Positions 45,015 to 53,993 of a stretch of 64,000 bases of DNA are shown piece by piece (the stretch's first letter is position 1; each line of letters opens with the position of its first letter). Source of the DNA: Deminuibacter sp966424055 (GTDB lineage: Bacteria > Bacteroidota > Bacteroidia > Chitinophagales > Chitinophagaceae); NCBI GenBank assembly GCA_966424055.1, contig CBJLMB010000023.1, forward strand, positions 1 through 64,000, in the 5' to 3' direction. The notes below the pieces were generated by a model. That model saw only the letters and a program-made list of their open reading frames with translations. It was not told the DNA's origin and did not search any database. Position numbers and translations under genes: made by a program.

Positions 45015-45095
45015 TATTTATCACGCGCATTTTGTGATCTGTTTCCTTTGGCTGCCGTTCTGCATAACTGAATTTTGAATAAAAAAATCAGTTTT

Positions 45096-46286
45096 ATGAC
45101 AGAGCAAGCAATATCCAACAAGATTCCACCGGCCATTTGGGCCTTGACTTTTTGCGTTTTTGGCTTTGGTACCGCAGAATTTGTGTCTGTAGGCTTGTTA
45201 CCTTCCATTGCGGCAGATTTATCCGTACCTGTTTCTTACACAGGCCTTCTGGTTACTATGTATGCATTGGGTATTGCCCTTGGCGGACCGCTTCTTACAG
45301 CTTTGACAGGAGGTATCGAGCGTAAGAGACTTTTAATAGCAGCACTGCTGCTGTTCATTTTCGGAAATTTAATTGCCTTTTTTTCGGATAATATCTATAC
45401 CCTGCTGATCAGCAGGGTTATCACTGGCGCAACCAATGGTTTGTTTCTCGCCCAGGCCGTAGTGGTGGCCAGCAATATGGTTACGGAGCATAAGAAAGCC
45501 ACTGCCATATCATTAGTTTTTTCCGGACTTATGATTGCCACCGTGGTGGGCGCACCCGCCGGAACATATGTAGGTACGCATTTTGGCTGGCATACAACTT
45601 TTATGGCCATTATCATTTGGGCTTTAGTGGGGTTGATAGCCCTGGGAATCAAATTACCATCTCAACCCAAGCCAATCGCTGCATTAAAGTTGGGAGACAT
45701 ACCAGGTGTTTTCAAAAACACGTCCGTGCTCATCGTGTTACTATCCAATATATTTGCTTACACCGGCACTTTTATACTGTTTACGTATATATCGCCTGTC
45801 TTAAAAAATATTACAGGATTTTCTGAGAACCTTATTAATCTGGTATTGCTGATATTTGGCGTTGGCGTGGCTTTGGGAAATTTTGCAGGAGGAAGATTGT
45901 CCAATCGCAAACCATCAAAAACCCTTGTGTATCTTTTCTTGTTCCACGCTATTATATTATTCATGCTTTCTTTTGTATTGGCCAGCAAACCGTTGGTTTT
46001 TGCACTTGTTTTGGTGCTGGGACTTCTGGCATACGGAAATGTCCCCGCTTTGCAATTATTGGCGGTTCAACTATCAGAAAAACACAAACCGGGCAGCAGT
46101 GGTATTGCATCTGCTGTAAATGTTTCGGCATTTAATGTTGGCGTGATTTTAGGCTCCCTGATCGGAGGCATTATTATTAATAGCTTCTCATTAAATATGA
46201 CACCATGGGTAGGTGGTATTTTTGTACTGATAGCATTGTTTATGGGGATATTGAATTACCGGAGAAACAAAGCCACAGAACAATAA
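45096..46286 (+). CDS. MFS efflux transporter (AraJ-like)
   Basis: 396 residues from the ATG at 45096; a TTG at 45075 is in frame. About 12 TM helices; FGFGTAEFVSVGLLPSIAADL in helix 1 and GGIERKRLLIAALLLFIFGN with the RK loop between helices 2 and 3 mark the DHA1 drug/sugar efflux group. GAPAGTYVGTHFGWHTTF is the motif C-like antiporter region. It probably exports an amphipathic compound with proton exchange, under the Crp-like gene upstream. Confidence 0.92.
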   Translation: MTEQAISNKIPPAIWALTFCVFGFGTAEFVSVGLLPSIAADLSVPVSYTGLLVTMYALGIALGGPLLTALTGGIERKRLLIAALLLFIFGNLIAFFSDNIYTLLISRVITGATNGLFLAQAVVVASNMVTEHKKATAISLVFSGLMIATVVGAPAGTYVGTHFGWHTTFMAIIIWALVGLIALGIKLPSQPKPIAALKLGDIPGVFKNTSVLIVLLSNIFAYTGTFILFTYISPVLKNITGFSENLINLVLLIFGVGVALGNFAGGRLSNRKPSKTLVYLFLFHAIILFMLSFVLASKPLVFALVLVLGLLAYGNVPALQLLAVQLSEKHKPGSSGIASAVNVSAFNVGVILGSLIGGIIINSFSLNMTPWVGGIFVLIALFMGILNYRRNKATEQ

Positions 46287-46636
46287 GATCTTTGCAAGTA
46301 AAAACTATAGGGTGCCAGCATATTGCTTTATTGCTTTATTGTTTTGTGTTTCTTCTAATCGAAAGCCTGCTCGCTAATCAAATCCGGAGGGATCGACCTG
46401 ATAGCCAAGGGAGAACTGTCTTTGGGAAATCCGGCAACCGTGATACGGAACAGATAGTAGCTTTTCCGTTTGTGTTGTTCGTGTTGTACCGGAGATAAAA
46501 GAGATTAACAGATCTTGGCTTACTTTCATAGTCTACGAAGTTTGGGTTACCGATGGTGTTGTTTGGTGTTTTTTGAATTGGCCTGTAAGCTCTCAAAATT
46601 GTTTGATCTGATTGATCTCTTTATCTCAAAAGCAGA
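46287..46636. other. ~350-bp gap without a supported gene
   Basis: Short frames on both strands (for example minus 46378-46596) lack any domain or signal. I see nothing else until the terminator before the tRNA. Confidence 0.4.
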
Positions 46637-46670
46637 AAAGCCGCATAAATCCTAAGATTTAAGCGGCTTT
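46637..46670 (-). terminator. Hairpin terminator downstream of tRNA-Lys
   Basis: AAAGCCGCATAAATC (46637-46651) pairs with GATTTAAGCGGCTTT (46656-46670) with one mismatch and a 4-base loop. It lies 22 bp past the tRNA 3' end on the minus strand. Confidence 0.75.
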
Positions 46671-46692
46671 AATTTCCTTATTTCTTTGTTTG

Positions 46693-46765
46693 TGATCCCG
46701 CTGGGACTCGAACCCAGGACCCATACATTAAAAGTGTATTGCTCTACCAACTGAGCTACGGAATC
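46693..46765 (-). tRNA. tRNA-Lys (anticodon TTT)
   Basis: 73 nt on the minus strand. GATTCCG pairs with CGGGATC (one G-T pair) as acceptor stem; the D arm is GCTC/GAGC with AGTTGGTA loop; the anticodon arm ATACA-CTTTTAA-TGTAT carries TTT; the T arm is CTGGG-TTCGAGT-CCCAG. CCA is not encoded. Terminator at 46637. Confidence 0.97.
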
Positions 46766-47153
46766 TTCTCCAGGCAACAGGTGCAACCTATGCCGTTTGA
46801 AGGATTGCAAAAATAGGAGAAAATTGATTCTGACGAAATATTTTTATGAAAGAAAATGAATTAGCCGGGAAATGGCCCGGGAAAAAGTAAGTTTAGTGCA
46901 GATGGCAGACCGCGGAACAGATTAAAACAACAGTCCTCCAACAGGCTATTCTACTTCCACTGGCTTTGCAGGTGACCGATAAACATCGCAGTCCTTCTTT
47001 TACTACCTGATCTTTTTCTTTTTGAATTATTTCCATTATTTTGTTTCTGATACTAAGACGATCACAAGCTAAGCGGTCAACATCCACAGGACTAAAAATT
47101 CACATCGATCGGCCATAAGCAGACACCTGTTCATAACCAATACTTCATCCACC
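46766..47153. other. ~390-bp gap, no supported gene
   Basis: It must hold the tRNA-Lys promoter. A 64-codon minus frame at 46893-47087 shows no domain and an unlikely Cys-rich tail. I see nothing else. Confidence 0.4.
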
Positions 47154-47705
47154 ATGAAAAAAACAGTACTTTTTATACAGGGAGGCGGTAATGGCGGCTA
47201 CAAAGCAGACAAACCACTGGCAGCTTCATTGCAAACTGTATTGGGTAATGATTATACAGTACATTATCCTCAAATGCTACCCGATGAAACCATACCTGAT
47301 TTTGCACCACAATGGCTTAACCAGATAGGTAAACAGATCGCTGCTGCTAAGGACGGACTTATTTTAACGGGTCATTCCCTCGGCGCTTCTATGTTGATAA
47401 AATATTTTTCAGAGAACCAGGTTAATATAAGCGTCGCCGGAATGTTCCTGGTTGCACCGCCATTCTGGAGCGGCAGCGAGGAATGGGTACAGCCACTTAA
47501 GCTCCGGGAAGGTTTTGCAGATAAGCTGCCCAGGGACCTTCCAACTTTTTTCTATCACTGCGCAGATGATGATATAGTGCCGTTTGATCACTTTACACAC
47601 TATAAGCGTCTGTTGCCCTGGGCCGTTTTTCGTAAAATAGCAAGCGGTGGCCATCAGTTTAATAATGATCTTTCAGTGGTTGCAACCGATATAAAGAACT
47701 TGTAA
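47154..47705 (+). CDS. RBBP9/YdeN-type alpha/beta hydrolase
   Basis: 183 residues, cytoplasmic. It opens KKTVLFIQGGGNGGYKADKP, with the nucleophile Ser in LTGHSLGASMLI, Asp in YHCADDDIVPF and His in SGGHQFNNDL. The short serine hydrolase family it resembles has unknown physiological substrates. Monocistronic. Confidence 0.87.
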   Translation: MKKTVLFIQGGGNGGYKADKPLAASLQTVLGNDYTVHYPQMLPDETIPDFAPQWLNQIGKQIAAAKDGLILTGHSLGASMLIKYFSENQVNISVAGMFLVAPPFWSGSEEWVQPLKLREGFADKLPRDLPTFFYHCADDDIVPFDHFTHYKRLLPWAVFRKIASGGHQFNNDLSVVATDIKNL

Positions 47706-47988
47706 ATTTCAAAGGCCATATGAAAATACCGACGTTCATAATCGCAAACCATGAGCCTCCAGCAAGGAGGCGAAAATGAAGTGCTAAATAAAATAAAGTA
47801 TTGCTGAAAATCCCTCTACTAAAAAACATCTTCTTTCCTGCGTTTTTTGTGTATGCTGCAAGAGGACAGGCATGACCAACTGACATCATTTTCTTTACGA
47901 TATTGCACCGGTATTATCCTGTTTTCATCCCAATATCCGTATCTTACTACCTGTACCGGCAGACGATCATTCTTCAACACATCCATTT

Positions 47989-48354
47989 ATGGGCTTGAAC
48001 AATAAAGCAATACTGGAAAAGGCCAATGCGGCTATTACTGAAGGGAACCATGAGGGCTTTCTGTCTTTCTGCACAGATGATACAGAATGGACATTTGTAG
48101 GCGATCAAACACTGCATGGGAAGGAGGCTGTCCGGCAGTATATGGCAAAGGCCTATGCGGAGCCGCCAACATTCATAGTTGAAAAGCTGATCGCCGAAGC
48201 TGAATTTGTTACCGCAACCGGTAAGATCAGTATGAAGGATGAACACGGCAAGATGATCGATTATGCCTACTGCGATGTATGGCGGTTCCGGGATGGGAAG
48301 ATGGCCGAATTAACAGCTTTTGTAATTGAGACCGGCTCAAACAGTAAAGCATGA
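47989..48354 (+). CDS. NTF2-like/SnoaL fold protein
   Basis: 121 residues, a single cone-shaped alpha+beta fold: LEKANAAITEGNHEGFLSFC, DTEWTFVGDQTLHGKEAVRQYM and YCDVWRFRDGKMAELTAFV. It has no visible catalytic dyad. Its last four bases overlap the start of the lipoprotein gene after it (ATGA), so translation is probably coupled. Confidence 0.8.
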   Translation: MGLNNKAILEKANAAITEGNHEGFLSFCTDDTEWTFVGDQTLHGKEAVRQYMAKAYAEPPTFIVEKLIAEAEFVTATGKISMKDEHGKMIDYAYCDVWRFRDGKMAELTAFVIETGSNSKA

Positions 48355-48839
48355 GAAAGCTTATCATCATACTGGCGATAGCATTCGCTGCCTATAATAC
48401 GCCGGGTTGTAAAAACATGGGCGATGATTATACCGTACAAACACTGGAAGGCCCCTATCCGGTAAATAAACGGGTGGCCCAATCAGGATACAAGATCATC
48501 GGCGAATGGAAGCTGTGGAATCCCATGCCATTACCTGTTTCTGATAGCGATATTGTATTTATTAAAACAAAGATACCCGAATGGTTTGCAGATAAACCCT
48601 GCAGGCCGGATCAGCCTGCCATCACCGCACTGCAGAATATGAGTGCGGACGAAATGCGTAAACAGTTGCAGTACAACTTTACATTTTTTAGCCCCGGCCT
48701 TACCGAAACAGATGCGTACCTGTTCCAGGTAAAATGTGATAATAAACCGGTAAATGTATATATCCCCATCACTGATAGTGGTGTTATCTATCCTTTCAAA
48801 GACGAAGAATGGAACAGGCAGCTAAGCCGCAATGATTGA
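48351..48839 (+). CDS. Small hypothetical lipoprotein
   Basis: 162 residues, unrecognised. The signal MRKLIIILAIAFAAYNTPGC has a Gly-Cys lipid site at 19-20. The rest is beta-rich with KIPEWFADKPCRPDQPAI and TETDAYLFQVKCDNK, the two latter Cys may form a disulphide. It starts inside the stop of the SnoaL-like gene (ATGA overlap), so the two are one unit. Confidence 0.7.
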   Translation: MRKLIIILAIAFAAYNTPGCKNMGDDYTVQTLEGPYPVNKRVAQSGYKIIGEWKLWNPMPLPVSDSDIVFIKTKIPEWFADKPCRPDQPAITALQNMSADEMRKQLQYNFTFFSPGLTETDAYLFQVKCDNKPVNVYIPITDSGVIYPFKDEEWNRQLSRND

Positions 48840-48866
48840 AAATAGTGCAACAGCAACCGTTGCCCC

Positions 48867-49400
48867 TTAATGATCATGCTGCGCCTTGAATTTTTTATCA
48901 AGCGATTCAAACTTCTCCGCGAAGGCCCTGGTCGTTATATGCAAATAACTACATCTTCCCTCTTTAAAACCCTGTTCGGTTATTGTAAAAAAGCGGATAG
49001 AGACCCGGTCGTCTGCATACAGGTATTCATTCCCCCACCTGCTTGAATCAGCCAGCGTTAATGCAGGATAGCGTTTTTTCAAATAAGGTTCTATGCCTTG
49101 TTGTCCTTCGTAGCTCATCACGCGGAAACCATATCCTGCAATTTTATCATTAAAAGACAACAGTTCTATATGTGGCGGCTTGTATTGCCGGAACAGGAAG
49201 CTCCCGTTATTATCAAAGCCATAGGAAAGCATATCAGGCCTGTCGAATAGCTTCCCGGTTTGCACATTGGACAAACCTTGTAATAACAGGTCCGGTGTTT
49301 CATCGAACTTAACAGCGCTGAGATCTGTTTGTTTTTGGGCGCAGGATGGCGACATACCAATGATTATACAGGTGAATAAGCATACAAATGGGTTTCTCAT
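48867..49400 (-). CDS. Hypothetical lipoprotein
   Basis: 177 residues from the ATG at 49400; a longer in-frame ATG lies at 49463. The signal MRNPFVCLFTCIIIGMSPSC ends in Ser-Cys. The mature part has GKLFDRPDMLSYGFDNNGSF and YLYADDRVSIRFFTITEQGF; no family was recognised. Convergent with the lipoprotein gene at 48351. Confidence 0.6.
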   Translation of the reverse strand: MRNPFVCLFTCIIIGMSPSCAQKQTDLSAVKFDETPDLLLQGLSNVQTGKLFDRPDMLSYGFDNNGSFLFRQYKPPHIELLSFNDKIAGYGFRVMSYEGQQGIEPYLKKRYPALTLADSSRWGNEYLYADDRVSIRFFTITEQGFKEGRCSYLHITTRAFAEKFESLDKKFKAQHDH

Positions 49401-49666
49401 AGCAATCAACAGGTTTCTTGTCATCATAAGCAATATTGTATTCATGCATGTCCTAAAAGTCATCCCGGAGTATTGTATTACCGGGCCGCCAACTTAACAT
49501 GGGTACGCTGCCGGGCAAGCACTATTTTGTTACATGAAAATATAGATAATATCCAAATTATTCTATTTGCCTATGCTCCTGCTGATACAGTATTTTGATT
49601 TATATTTATCGCATAGCCACAAACCGGTTATAGTGCCTGCTGTTGCTTTTGTAAATAGTCCATTAC

Positions 49667-50302
49667 ATGTTTGAAAACAAAAAAATACTGGCTGTTGTAG
49701 ATGATCATCCTATTGTTATTGAAGGCATAAAACACCTGCTTAAAGAAGATACACAGTTTGCTTCGGTGCTAAGCTTTACCAGTGCAGGCAGCTTCCTGTT
49801 ATTTATGCAGGAACATACACCTGATGTGGTTTTACTGGATATGATGTTACCGGATGGCTATGGTGTGGAGCTGTGTAAAGAGATCAAAACGCGCCATCCC
49901 CAGGCATGTATACTGGGCATGAGCAACCTGGCCGAGCGTGGTGTGATATTGAGCCTGCTGCAAAACGGCGCATCAGGCTATATCCTGAAAAGCTGCGCAG
50001 CAGCAGAAATACTCAGCAGCATTGAACAGGCAATGCGTGGGGAAATCGTGCTTAGTGCCGAGATAAAGGAGCTCATCATTCATTCTCTTGTAAAAAATAC
50101 CAGGTCGCTGCCGCCTGTTACAAAACGGGAAAAACAATTGCTGCAATTACTTGCAGCGGGCAAAACAACCGCTATGATCGCCGATGAACTGTATTTAAGC
50201 CGCTTTACAATAGATACCTACCGCAAAAACCTATTGCAGAAATTTGGTGTAAAAAATACTGCCGAACTATTAACCCTGCTGATGCAGGAAAAACTGCTTT
50301 AA
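49667..50302 (+). CDS. NarL/FixJ family response regulator
   Basis: 211 residues. Receiver domain 1-120 with AVVDDHPIVIEGIKHLL, Asp in VVLLDMMLPDGYG and Lys in GYILKSCAAAEI; LuxR-type helix-turn-helix at 145-205 with LPPVTKREKQLLQLLAAGKT and IADELYLSRFTIDTYRKNLL. No kinase gene beside it, so it is an orphan here. A near-perfect palindrome follows at 50332. Confidence 0.95.
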   Translation: MFENKKILAVVDDHPIVIEGIKHLLKEDTQFASVLSFTSAGSFLLFMQEHTPDVVLLDMMLPDGYGVELCKEIKTRHPQACILGMSNLAERGVILSLLQNGASGYILKSCAAAEILSSIEQAMRGEIVLSAEIKELIIHSLVKNTRSLPPVTKREKQLLQLLAAGKTTAMIADELYLSRFTIDTYRKNLLQKFGVKNTAELLTLLMQEKLL

Positions 50303-50331
50303 TACCACCTCTTACGTCAACCTGCAGGGTG

Positions 50332-50363
50332 TTTTTACCCTCCTAATTATAGGAGGATAAAAA
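50332..50363. promoter_or_regulatory. 32-bp near-perfect palindrome
   Basis: TTTTTACCCTCCTA (50332-50345) and TAGGAGGATAAAAA (50350-50363) are complementary except for one base, with a 4-base centre. Downstream of the response regulator and upstream of a promoter. It ends in an A run, not a T run, on the plus strand, so an operator is as likely as a terminator. Confidence 0.5.
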
Positions 50364-50372
50364 CTACTGTTT

Positions 50373-50410
50373 CCCGGTATTGTAACGGATACCGGGCCGG
50401 GATATTTTTG
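50373..50410 (+). promoter_or_regulatory. Promoter with inverted repeat over the -33 box
   Basis: TTG at 50380 and TATTTTTG at 50403 (exact -7 consensus) are 20 bp apart. CCCGGTAT (50373-50380) and ATACCGGG (50389-50396) form an 8-bp inverted repeat over the -33 box, a good place for a repressor. Confidence 0.55.
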
Positions 50411-50428
50411 CCGTATTAATCATCATTC

Positions 50429-50926
50429 ATGTATACAATGGAAATTAAACGCGTAAAACACCTTACCCGCTGCATGTGCCTGTTCATTGTTGCAGCTTTT
50501 GTATTTGCAGGATGCAGCAAGAAAAACGATCCGGGACCAGACACGGGTAGTAAAAAATCAATGAAATTCACCTTCACCGTAACCGGCTCTGACCTCAATG
50601 ATGAAATTGAATTTCATCTAACCGCCGGCAATCATGATGCCAGCCAGTATGGAGCGCCTGTTTGGAAAGTAAACGGGGTTACACAGGGCAATGAAGACGA
50701 CCTGTTTTTAACCAAACGGGATTTTGCCGGCAATACTAAAACCTATGTGGTTGAAACGGTTAAGGCATTTAATTTCGGGGCCTTGAATGTGCATTATACT
50801 ATTGCCGAGGATTCTCCTGTAACCATCAGCTATAAGGCAGAGATAGGTGGCAAGGTAGAAACCAATGTGGAAAACCTGGTGGTTGCTGCGGGACAGTCTC
50901 AAAATAAGAATTTCACTTATCAATAA
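50429..50926 (+). CDS. Hypothetical lipoprotein with beta-sandwich-like domain
   Basis: 165 residues; a second ATG at 50438 is possible. The signal is followed by FVFAGC, the lipid site, then SKKNDPGPD. The body, KFTFTVTGSDLNDEIEFHLT, YVVETVKAFNFGALNVHYTI and VTISYKAEIGGKVETNVENL, looks like a small beta sandwich. No family recognised. Its own promoter and terminator make it a single-gene unit. Confidence 0.75.
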   Translation: MYTMEIKRVKHLTRCMCLFIVAAFVFAGCSKKNDPGPDTGSKKSMKFTFTVTGSDLNDEIEFHLTAGNHDASQYGAPVWKVNGVTQGNEDDLFLTKRDFAGNTKTYVVETVKAFNFGALNVHYTIAEDSPVTISYKAEIGGKVETNVENLVVAAGQSQNKNFTYQ

Positions 50927-50978
50927 ACACAACCGCAGTTTATTAAGCCACGCCACAGCCTCTCCCGGTAATTGTTTC

Positions 50979-51018
50979 ATAAAAAGCCCCAGTGCATCAG
51001 TGCAGCGGGGCTTTTTAT
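50979..51018 (+). terminator. Strong terminator after the lipoprotein gene
   Basis: ATAAAAAGCCCC (50979-50990) pairs with GGGGCTTTTTAT (51007-51018): 12-bp stem with a T-rich end. A second hairpin, TGTGCGGGC/GCCCGCACA (51022-51044), follows. Confidence 0.85.
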
Positions 51019-51044
51019 TGTTGTGCGGGCTCATCGCCCGCACA

Positions 51045-51074
51045 TTGCAGCAGCGGGGTTAAATCATAGCTTTG
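51045..51074 (+). promoter_or_regulatory. Consensus promoter of the PepE gene
   Basis: TTG at 51045, 19-bp spacer and TAGCTTTG at 51067 match the Bacteroidota consensus exactly. The ATG is 20 bp after the -7 box. Confidence 0.65.
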
Positions 51075-51093
51075 CACTATTTTACATCCTGTT

Positions 51094-51807
51094 ATGACGA
51101 AACATATTGTACTGGCCAGCACCTCTACCCTGTATGGAGAAAGTTATCTCAGCTACCTGCAGCCTGTAATGAAAGAACTATACAAAGGCATAGACGAAGT
51201 ATTGTTTATTCCATATGCCCGCCCCCAGGGCATTTCGCATGATGAATACACAAACAGCGCTGCAGCTGTATTTGCACAGATCGGGATAAAACTAAAAGGC
51301 CTGCACAGCTATGCCCAGCCTGCCCAGGCCATCCGTGATGCAGCTGCTTATTTTACCGGTGGTGGCAATACTTTTCTGCTGGTGAAACAACTGCACGACC
51401 TGCAATTAATGGATATACTGCGCAATGAACCAGAGAATGGCAAACCTTACCTGGGTACCAGTGCCGGCAGCAACATAGGCGGCATCAGCATGCAAACCAC
51501 TAATGATATGCCCATTGTATACCCGCCCAGTTTTACTACGATGGGGCTTGTGCCTTTCAATCTCAACCCACATTATCTCGACCCTGTTCCGGGAATAAAA
51601 CATATGGGAGAAACCAGGGAAACACGTATCAGGGAATTTCACACACAAAACAATATCCCCGTTGTCGGCCTCAGGGAAGGCAGTTGGATAGAGGTGAAAA
51701 ATACCACTATCACATTGGAAGGGGCGCTCAATGCGCGCATTTTTGAAGCCGGGAAAGCGCCTTATGAAGTAGCTCCCGGAATACAGCTGACAATCGGACA
51801 AAAATAA
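51094..51807 (+). CDS. pepE: Dipeptidase E (peptidase S51 family)
   Basis: 237 residues, the length of PepE. Family marks: GIDEVLFIPYARPQGISHDEY, YFTGGGNTFLLVKQLHDL, the nucleophile Ser in YLGTSAGSNIGG, and LNPHYLDPVPGIKHMGETRETRI. PepE is a cytoplasmic serine peptidase of the S51 class that splits aspartyl dipeptides. The consensus promoter at 51045 serves this gene alone. The stop lies 5 bp before the end of the convergent Crp-like gene. Confidence 0.92.
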   Translation: MTKHIVLASTSTLYGESYLSYLQPVMKELYKGIDEVLFIPYARPQGISHDEYTNSAAAVFAQIGIKLKGLHSYAQPAQAIRDAAAYFTGGGNTFLLVKQLHDLQLMDILRNEPENGKPYLGTSAGSNIGGISMQTTNDMPIVYPPSFTTMGLVPFNLNPHYLDPVPGIKHMGETRETRIREFHTQNNIPVVGLREGSWIEVKNTTITLEGALNARIFEAGKAPYEVAPGIQLTIGQK

Positions 51808-51812
51808 AACCG

Positions 51813-52388
51813 CTATTTCCGCAGTGCGGTATGCCTGATCCTGCTCAGGGATTCGCGGGTAATGCCCAGGTAAGAAGCGATCTGGTGTTGAGGGATCCGT
51901 TGCTCAAAATAAGCATACTTTGCCAGGAATTCCCGGTAACGTTCTTCCAGCGGCTTCTGCAGAAAAAGCACTCTTCTCTGTAGGGCGACAAAGGCATTCT
52001 GCATAATAATACGCCAGTAGATATTCATTTTCGGCATTTCAGCAAACAGCTGTTCCTGCCTGGCCGTATCCAGTACCAGCACCTCCGAATCTTCGAGGGC
52101 ATCGATGTTGTATACCGATGGTGTGCAGGTGAGCATGCTGTAGATATCAGCAATCCACCAGTCTTCAAGTGCAAACTGCACCACATTTTCCCTGCCATCT
52201 TTATCCACTTCATACTGCCGGAGACAGCCCTTTATTACAAAATAATCGGCCCGGCAAACGCTGCCCTCTTCCAGCAGGTATCTTTTCCTGGCAATTTTTT
52301 TATGCTGAAAAAATGCAGGCAACCTGCTCTTCTCCTCATCTGTAAGGCTAATATACCTGCAGAAGTTTTTAATCAGCAACTCATGCAT
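51813..52388 (-). CDS. Crp/Fnr family regulator
   Basis: 191 residues. Beta roll with YLLEEGSVCRADYFVIKGCLRQY and VVQFALEDWWIADIYSML; helix-turn-helix end QIASYLGITRESLSRI. Closest in layout to the gene at 44442. The last gene of a possible three-gene unit with the SnoaL and flavodoxin-like genes upstream (gaps 71 and 24 bp). Confidence 0.9.
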   Translation of the reverse strand: MHELLIKNFCRYISLTDEEKSRLPAFFQHKKIARKRYLLEEGSVCRADYFVIKGCLRQYEVDKDGRENVVQFALEDWWIADIYSMLTCTPSVYNIDALEDSEVLVLDTARQEQLFAEMPKMNIYWRIIMQNAFVALQRRVLFLQKPLEERYREFLAKYAYFEQRIPQHQIASYLGITRESLSRIRHTALRK

Positions 52389-52459
52389 AGCAGATAAAAT
52401 TTACTACTGCATAGTTACAAATAAATCTCCTGCTTCCTTACAATGAAATCAGCCGGGCA

Positions 52460-52948
52460 TTATGGCTGCACAAAACCCAGTTGCTTCATCATGGTGAGCT
52501 CGTCTGTTACCCGCCAGTGTTCCCTGATCTTCCCGTTGCTTATTTTTTCAATATTGATCTGGTTCACCATTATCTTCTTGCCGGTTGGTGGCAGGTTGAA
52601 CAGGCTGTCGGTCTGTGTACCGGTCACCACTGTACGCACTACGGCCATGCTATCGTTCGTGATCAGCTCTTTTATTTCATAATGCAGGTCGGGAAAAGCT
52701 TTTCTTATGGCGGCAACAATGGGTTTTAAGCCGGCAGGGCCTGGTGGAGGATCAGGTACACTGGGTGTATGATTGATGTACTGGTGGTCGAGTATCTCAT
52801 CCAGCACATCCAGTTTACCCTGGTTCCACACTTCTGTAAAATAGCGCTGCACCAGTACTTTATTGTGTTCGCCCGGCGTACCGGTGTTAAAACCTGTTGC
52901 TGGCAGCAGGCATACCGTCAGCAACAGCAGGAGCATGATCCGTTGCAT
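52460..52948 (-). CDS. Secreted SnoaL-like ester cyclase family protein
   Basis: 162 residues with a signal peptide (IMLLLLLTVCLLPATG). The SnoaL fold is seen in VLVQRYFTEVWNQGKLDVLDEILDHQYINHTPS, LKPIVAAIRKAFPDLHYEIKELI and WRVTDELTMMKQLG. An exported form is unusual for this mostly cytoplasmic group. In one strand run with the flavodoxin-like gene 24 bp upstream. Confidence 0.85.
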   Translation of the reverse strand: MQRIMLLLLLTVCLLPATGFNTGTPGEHNKVLVQRYFTEVWNQGKLDVLDEILDHQYINHTPSVPDPPPGPAGLKPIVAAIRKAFPDLHYEIKELITNDSMAVVRTVVTGTQTDSLFNLPPTGKKIMVNQINIEKISNGKIREHWRVTDELTMMKQLGFVQP

Positions 52949-52972
52949 AATTTTATTTTTTGTATAACCGAA

Positions 52973-53602
52973 TTACACTGGCTTAAGCGCATTACCCGCG
53001 GCGCCAGGTTTGAAATAAGTCATTGTTACATCCCGCAAACGCCGCCCGAACAGTTCTATCGTCAGCAGGTCGCCATCAGGCAGCTCATGGTTTTCTGCCA
53101 GCCCTTCTTCAGCCTGTACCATTAGTCCGATATAGCTGGCCAGCCTGTTTTGACCATCGGTTTGCCAGCCACCGCAAAAGCGGGGAAGGATACCCAGCGA
53201 AATCCATTGCATACTGTGTTGCGCCGCAAAATGAAAAAGCGTATCCAGGGCGTTGAGCTTATCACCACTTACAGTGGAAGAACAGGTAAAACCGGCAGCC
53301 AGCTTGTCTTTCCAGGTTTGCTGGTACCAGAAACCTGCGGTAGCTTCCATGAATTTTTTAAAACCCGCACTCACCGTACCGAAACTGGCCATGCAGCCAA
53401 AAACAATGGTATTGCTGCTGTGCAGCCGTTCTATACCGGCAATCGCTTCTTCTGTCGACAATAAGCAAACCTGTATATCCCCGGCAGGAATAGCTGCCGC
53501 AAGCAGTTCGGCAACCCGTTTTGTACATTGTTTTGCACTGTGATAAACGATACTGATCACCGGTTGTATCAAATGTTCTTCATCGCACATAGCCTGTTTC
53601 AT
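52973..53602 (-). CDS. Flavodoxin-like/NADPH-dependent FMN reductase-type protein
   Basis: 209 residues. PVISIVYHSAKQCTKRVAELL is a flavodoxin phosphate loop of the WrbA type, and TIVFGCMASFGTVSAGFKKFMEAT, DKLAAGFTCSSTVSGDK and WISLGIL follow the fold to the FMN site. It likely binds FMN and acts in quinone or electron reduction. Possibly the first gene of the SnoaL/Crp unit. Confidence 0.85.
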   Translation of the reverse strand: MKQAMCDEEHLIQPVISIVYHSAKQCTKRVAELLAAAIPAGDIQVCLLSTEEAIAGIERLHSSNTIVFGCMASFGTVSAGFKKFMEATAGFWYQQTWKDKLAAGFTCSSTVSGDKLNALDTLFHFAAQHSMQWISLGILPRFCGGWQTDGQNRLASYIGLMVQAEEGLAENHELPDGDLLTIELFGRRLRDVTMTYFKPGAAGNALKPV

Positions 53603-53723
53603 GGTTCAAAGCTCGGGCGCAGGACAGGCATTACCAATAGCATTTGATATCAATTTTCTGTGATATAGATCACCAAACCAATAACCCAAGTGTCTTTCAT
53701 ACCAAGTTAAAAGTGGCAATCAA

Positions 53724-53990
53724 TTCTCGCGGAATGCGCGGAAAACGCAGAAATAAAAATGTTTTATGTGATATTTTATTGAACCTCCATCTGCGATTGA
53801 CCGCCTACTGCAGACTGTCTCTCTCGCGGAATGCGCGGAAAACGCAGAAATAAAAATGTTTTTATGTGATATTTTATTGAACCTCCATCTGCGATTGACC
53901 GCCAACTGCAGACTGCAGACTGTCTCTCGCGGAATGCGCGGAAAATGCAGAACAAAGATGTTTTTATGTGATATTTTATCGAACCCTCCA
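53724..53990. repeat. Three copies of the dispersed repeat, left of the nuclease
   Basis: TCGCGGAATGCGCGGAAAAC-type segments at 53724, 53823 and 53926 (each with GCAGAA-AAAATGTTTTTATG, TGATATTTTATTGAACCTCC and a CTGCGATTGACCGC-ACTG stretch, except the last, which stops before it). A copy in inverted orientation lies at 55486-55588, on the other side of the nuclease gene. Confidence 0.85.
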
Positions 53991-53993
53991 TGC

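Noticed and set aside
46378..46596. 72-codon minus frame before the tRNA terminator
   Set aside because: No recognisable pattern; the opposite strand is equally open.
46893..47087. 64-codon minus frame next to tRNA-Lys
   Set aside because: No signal or domain; Cys-rich tail looks non-coding.
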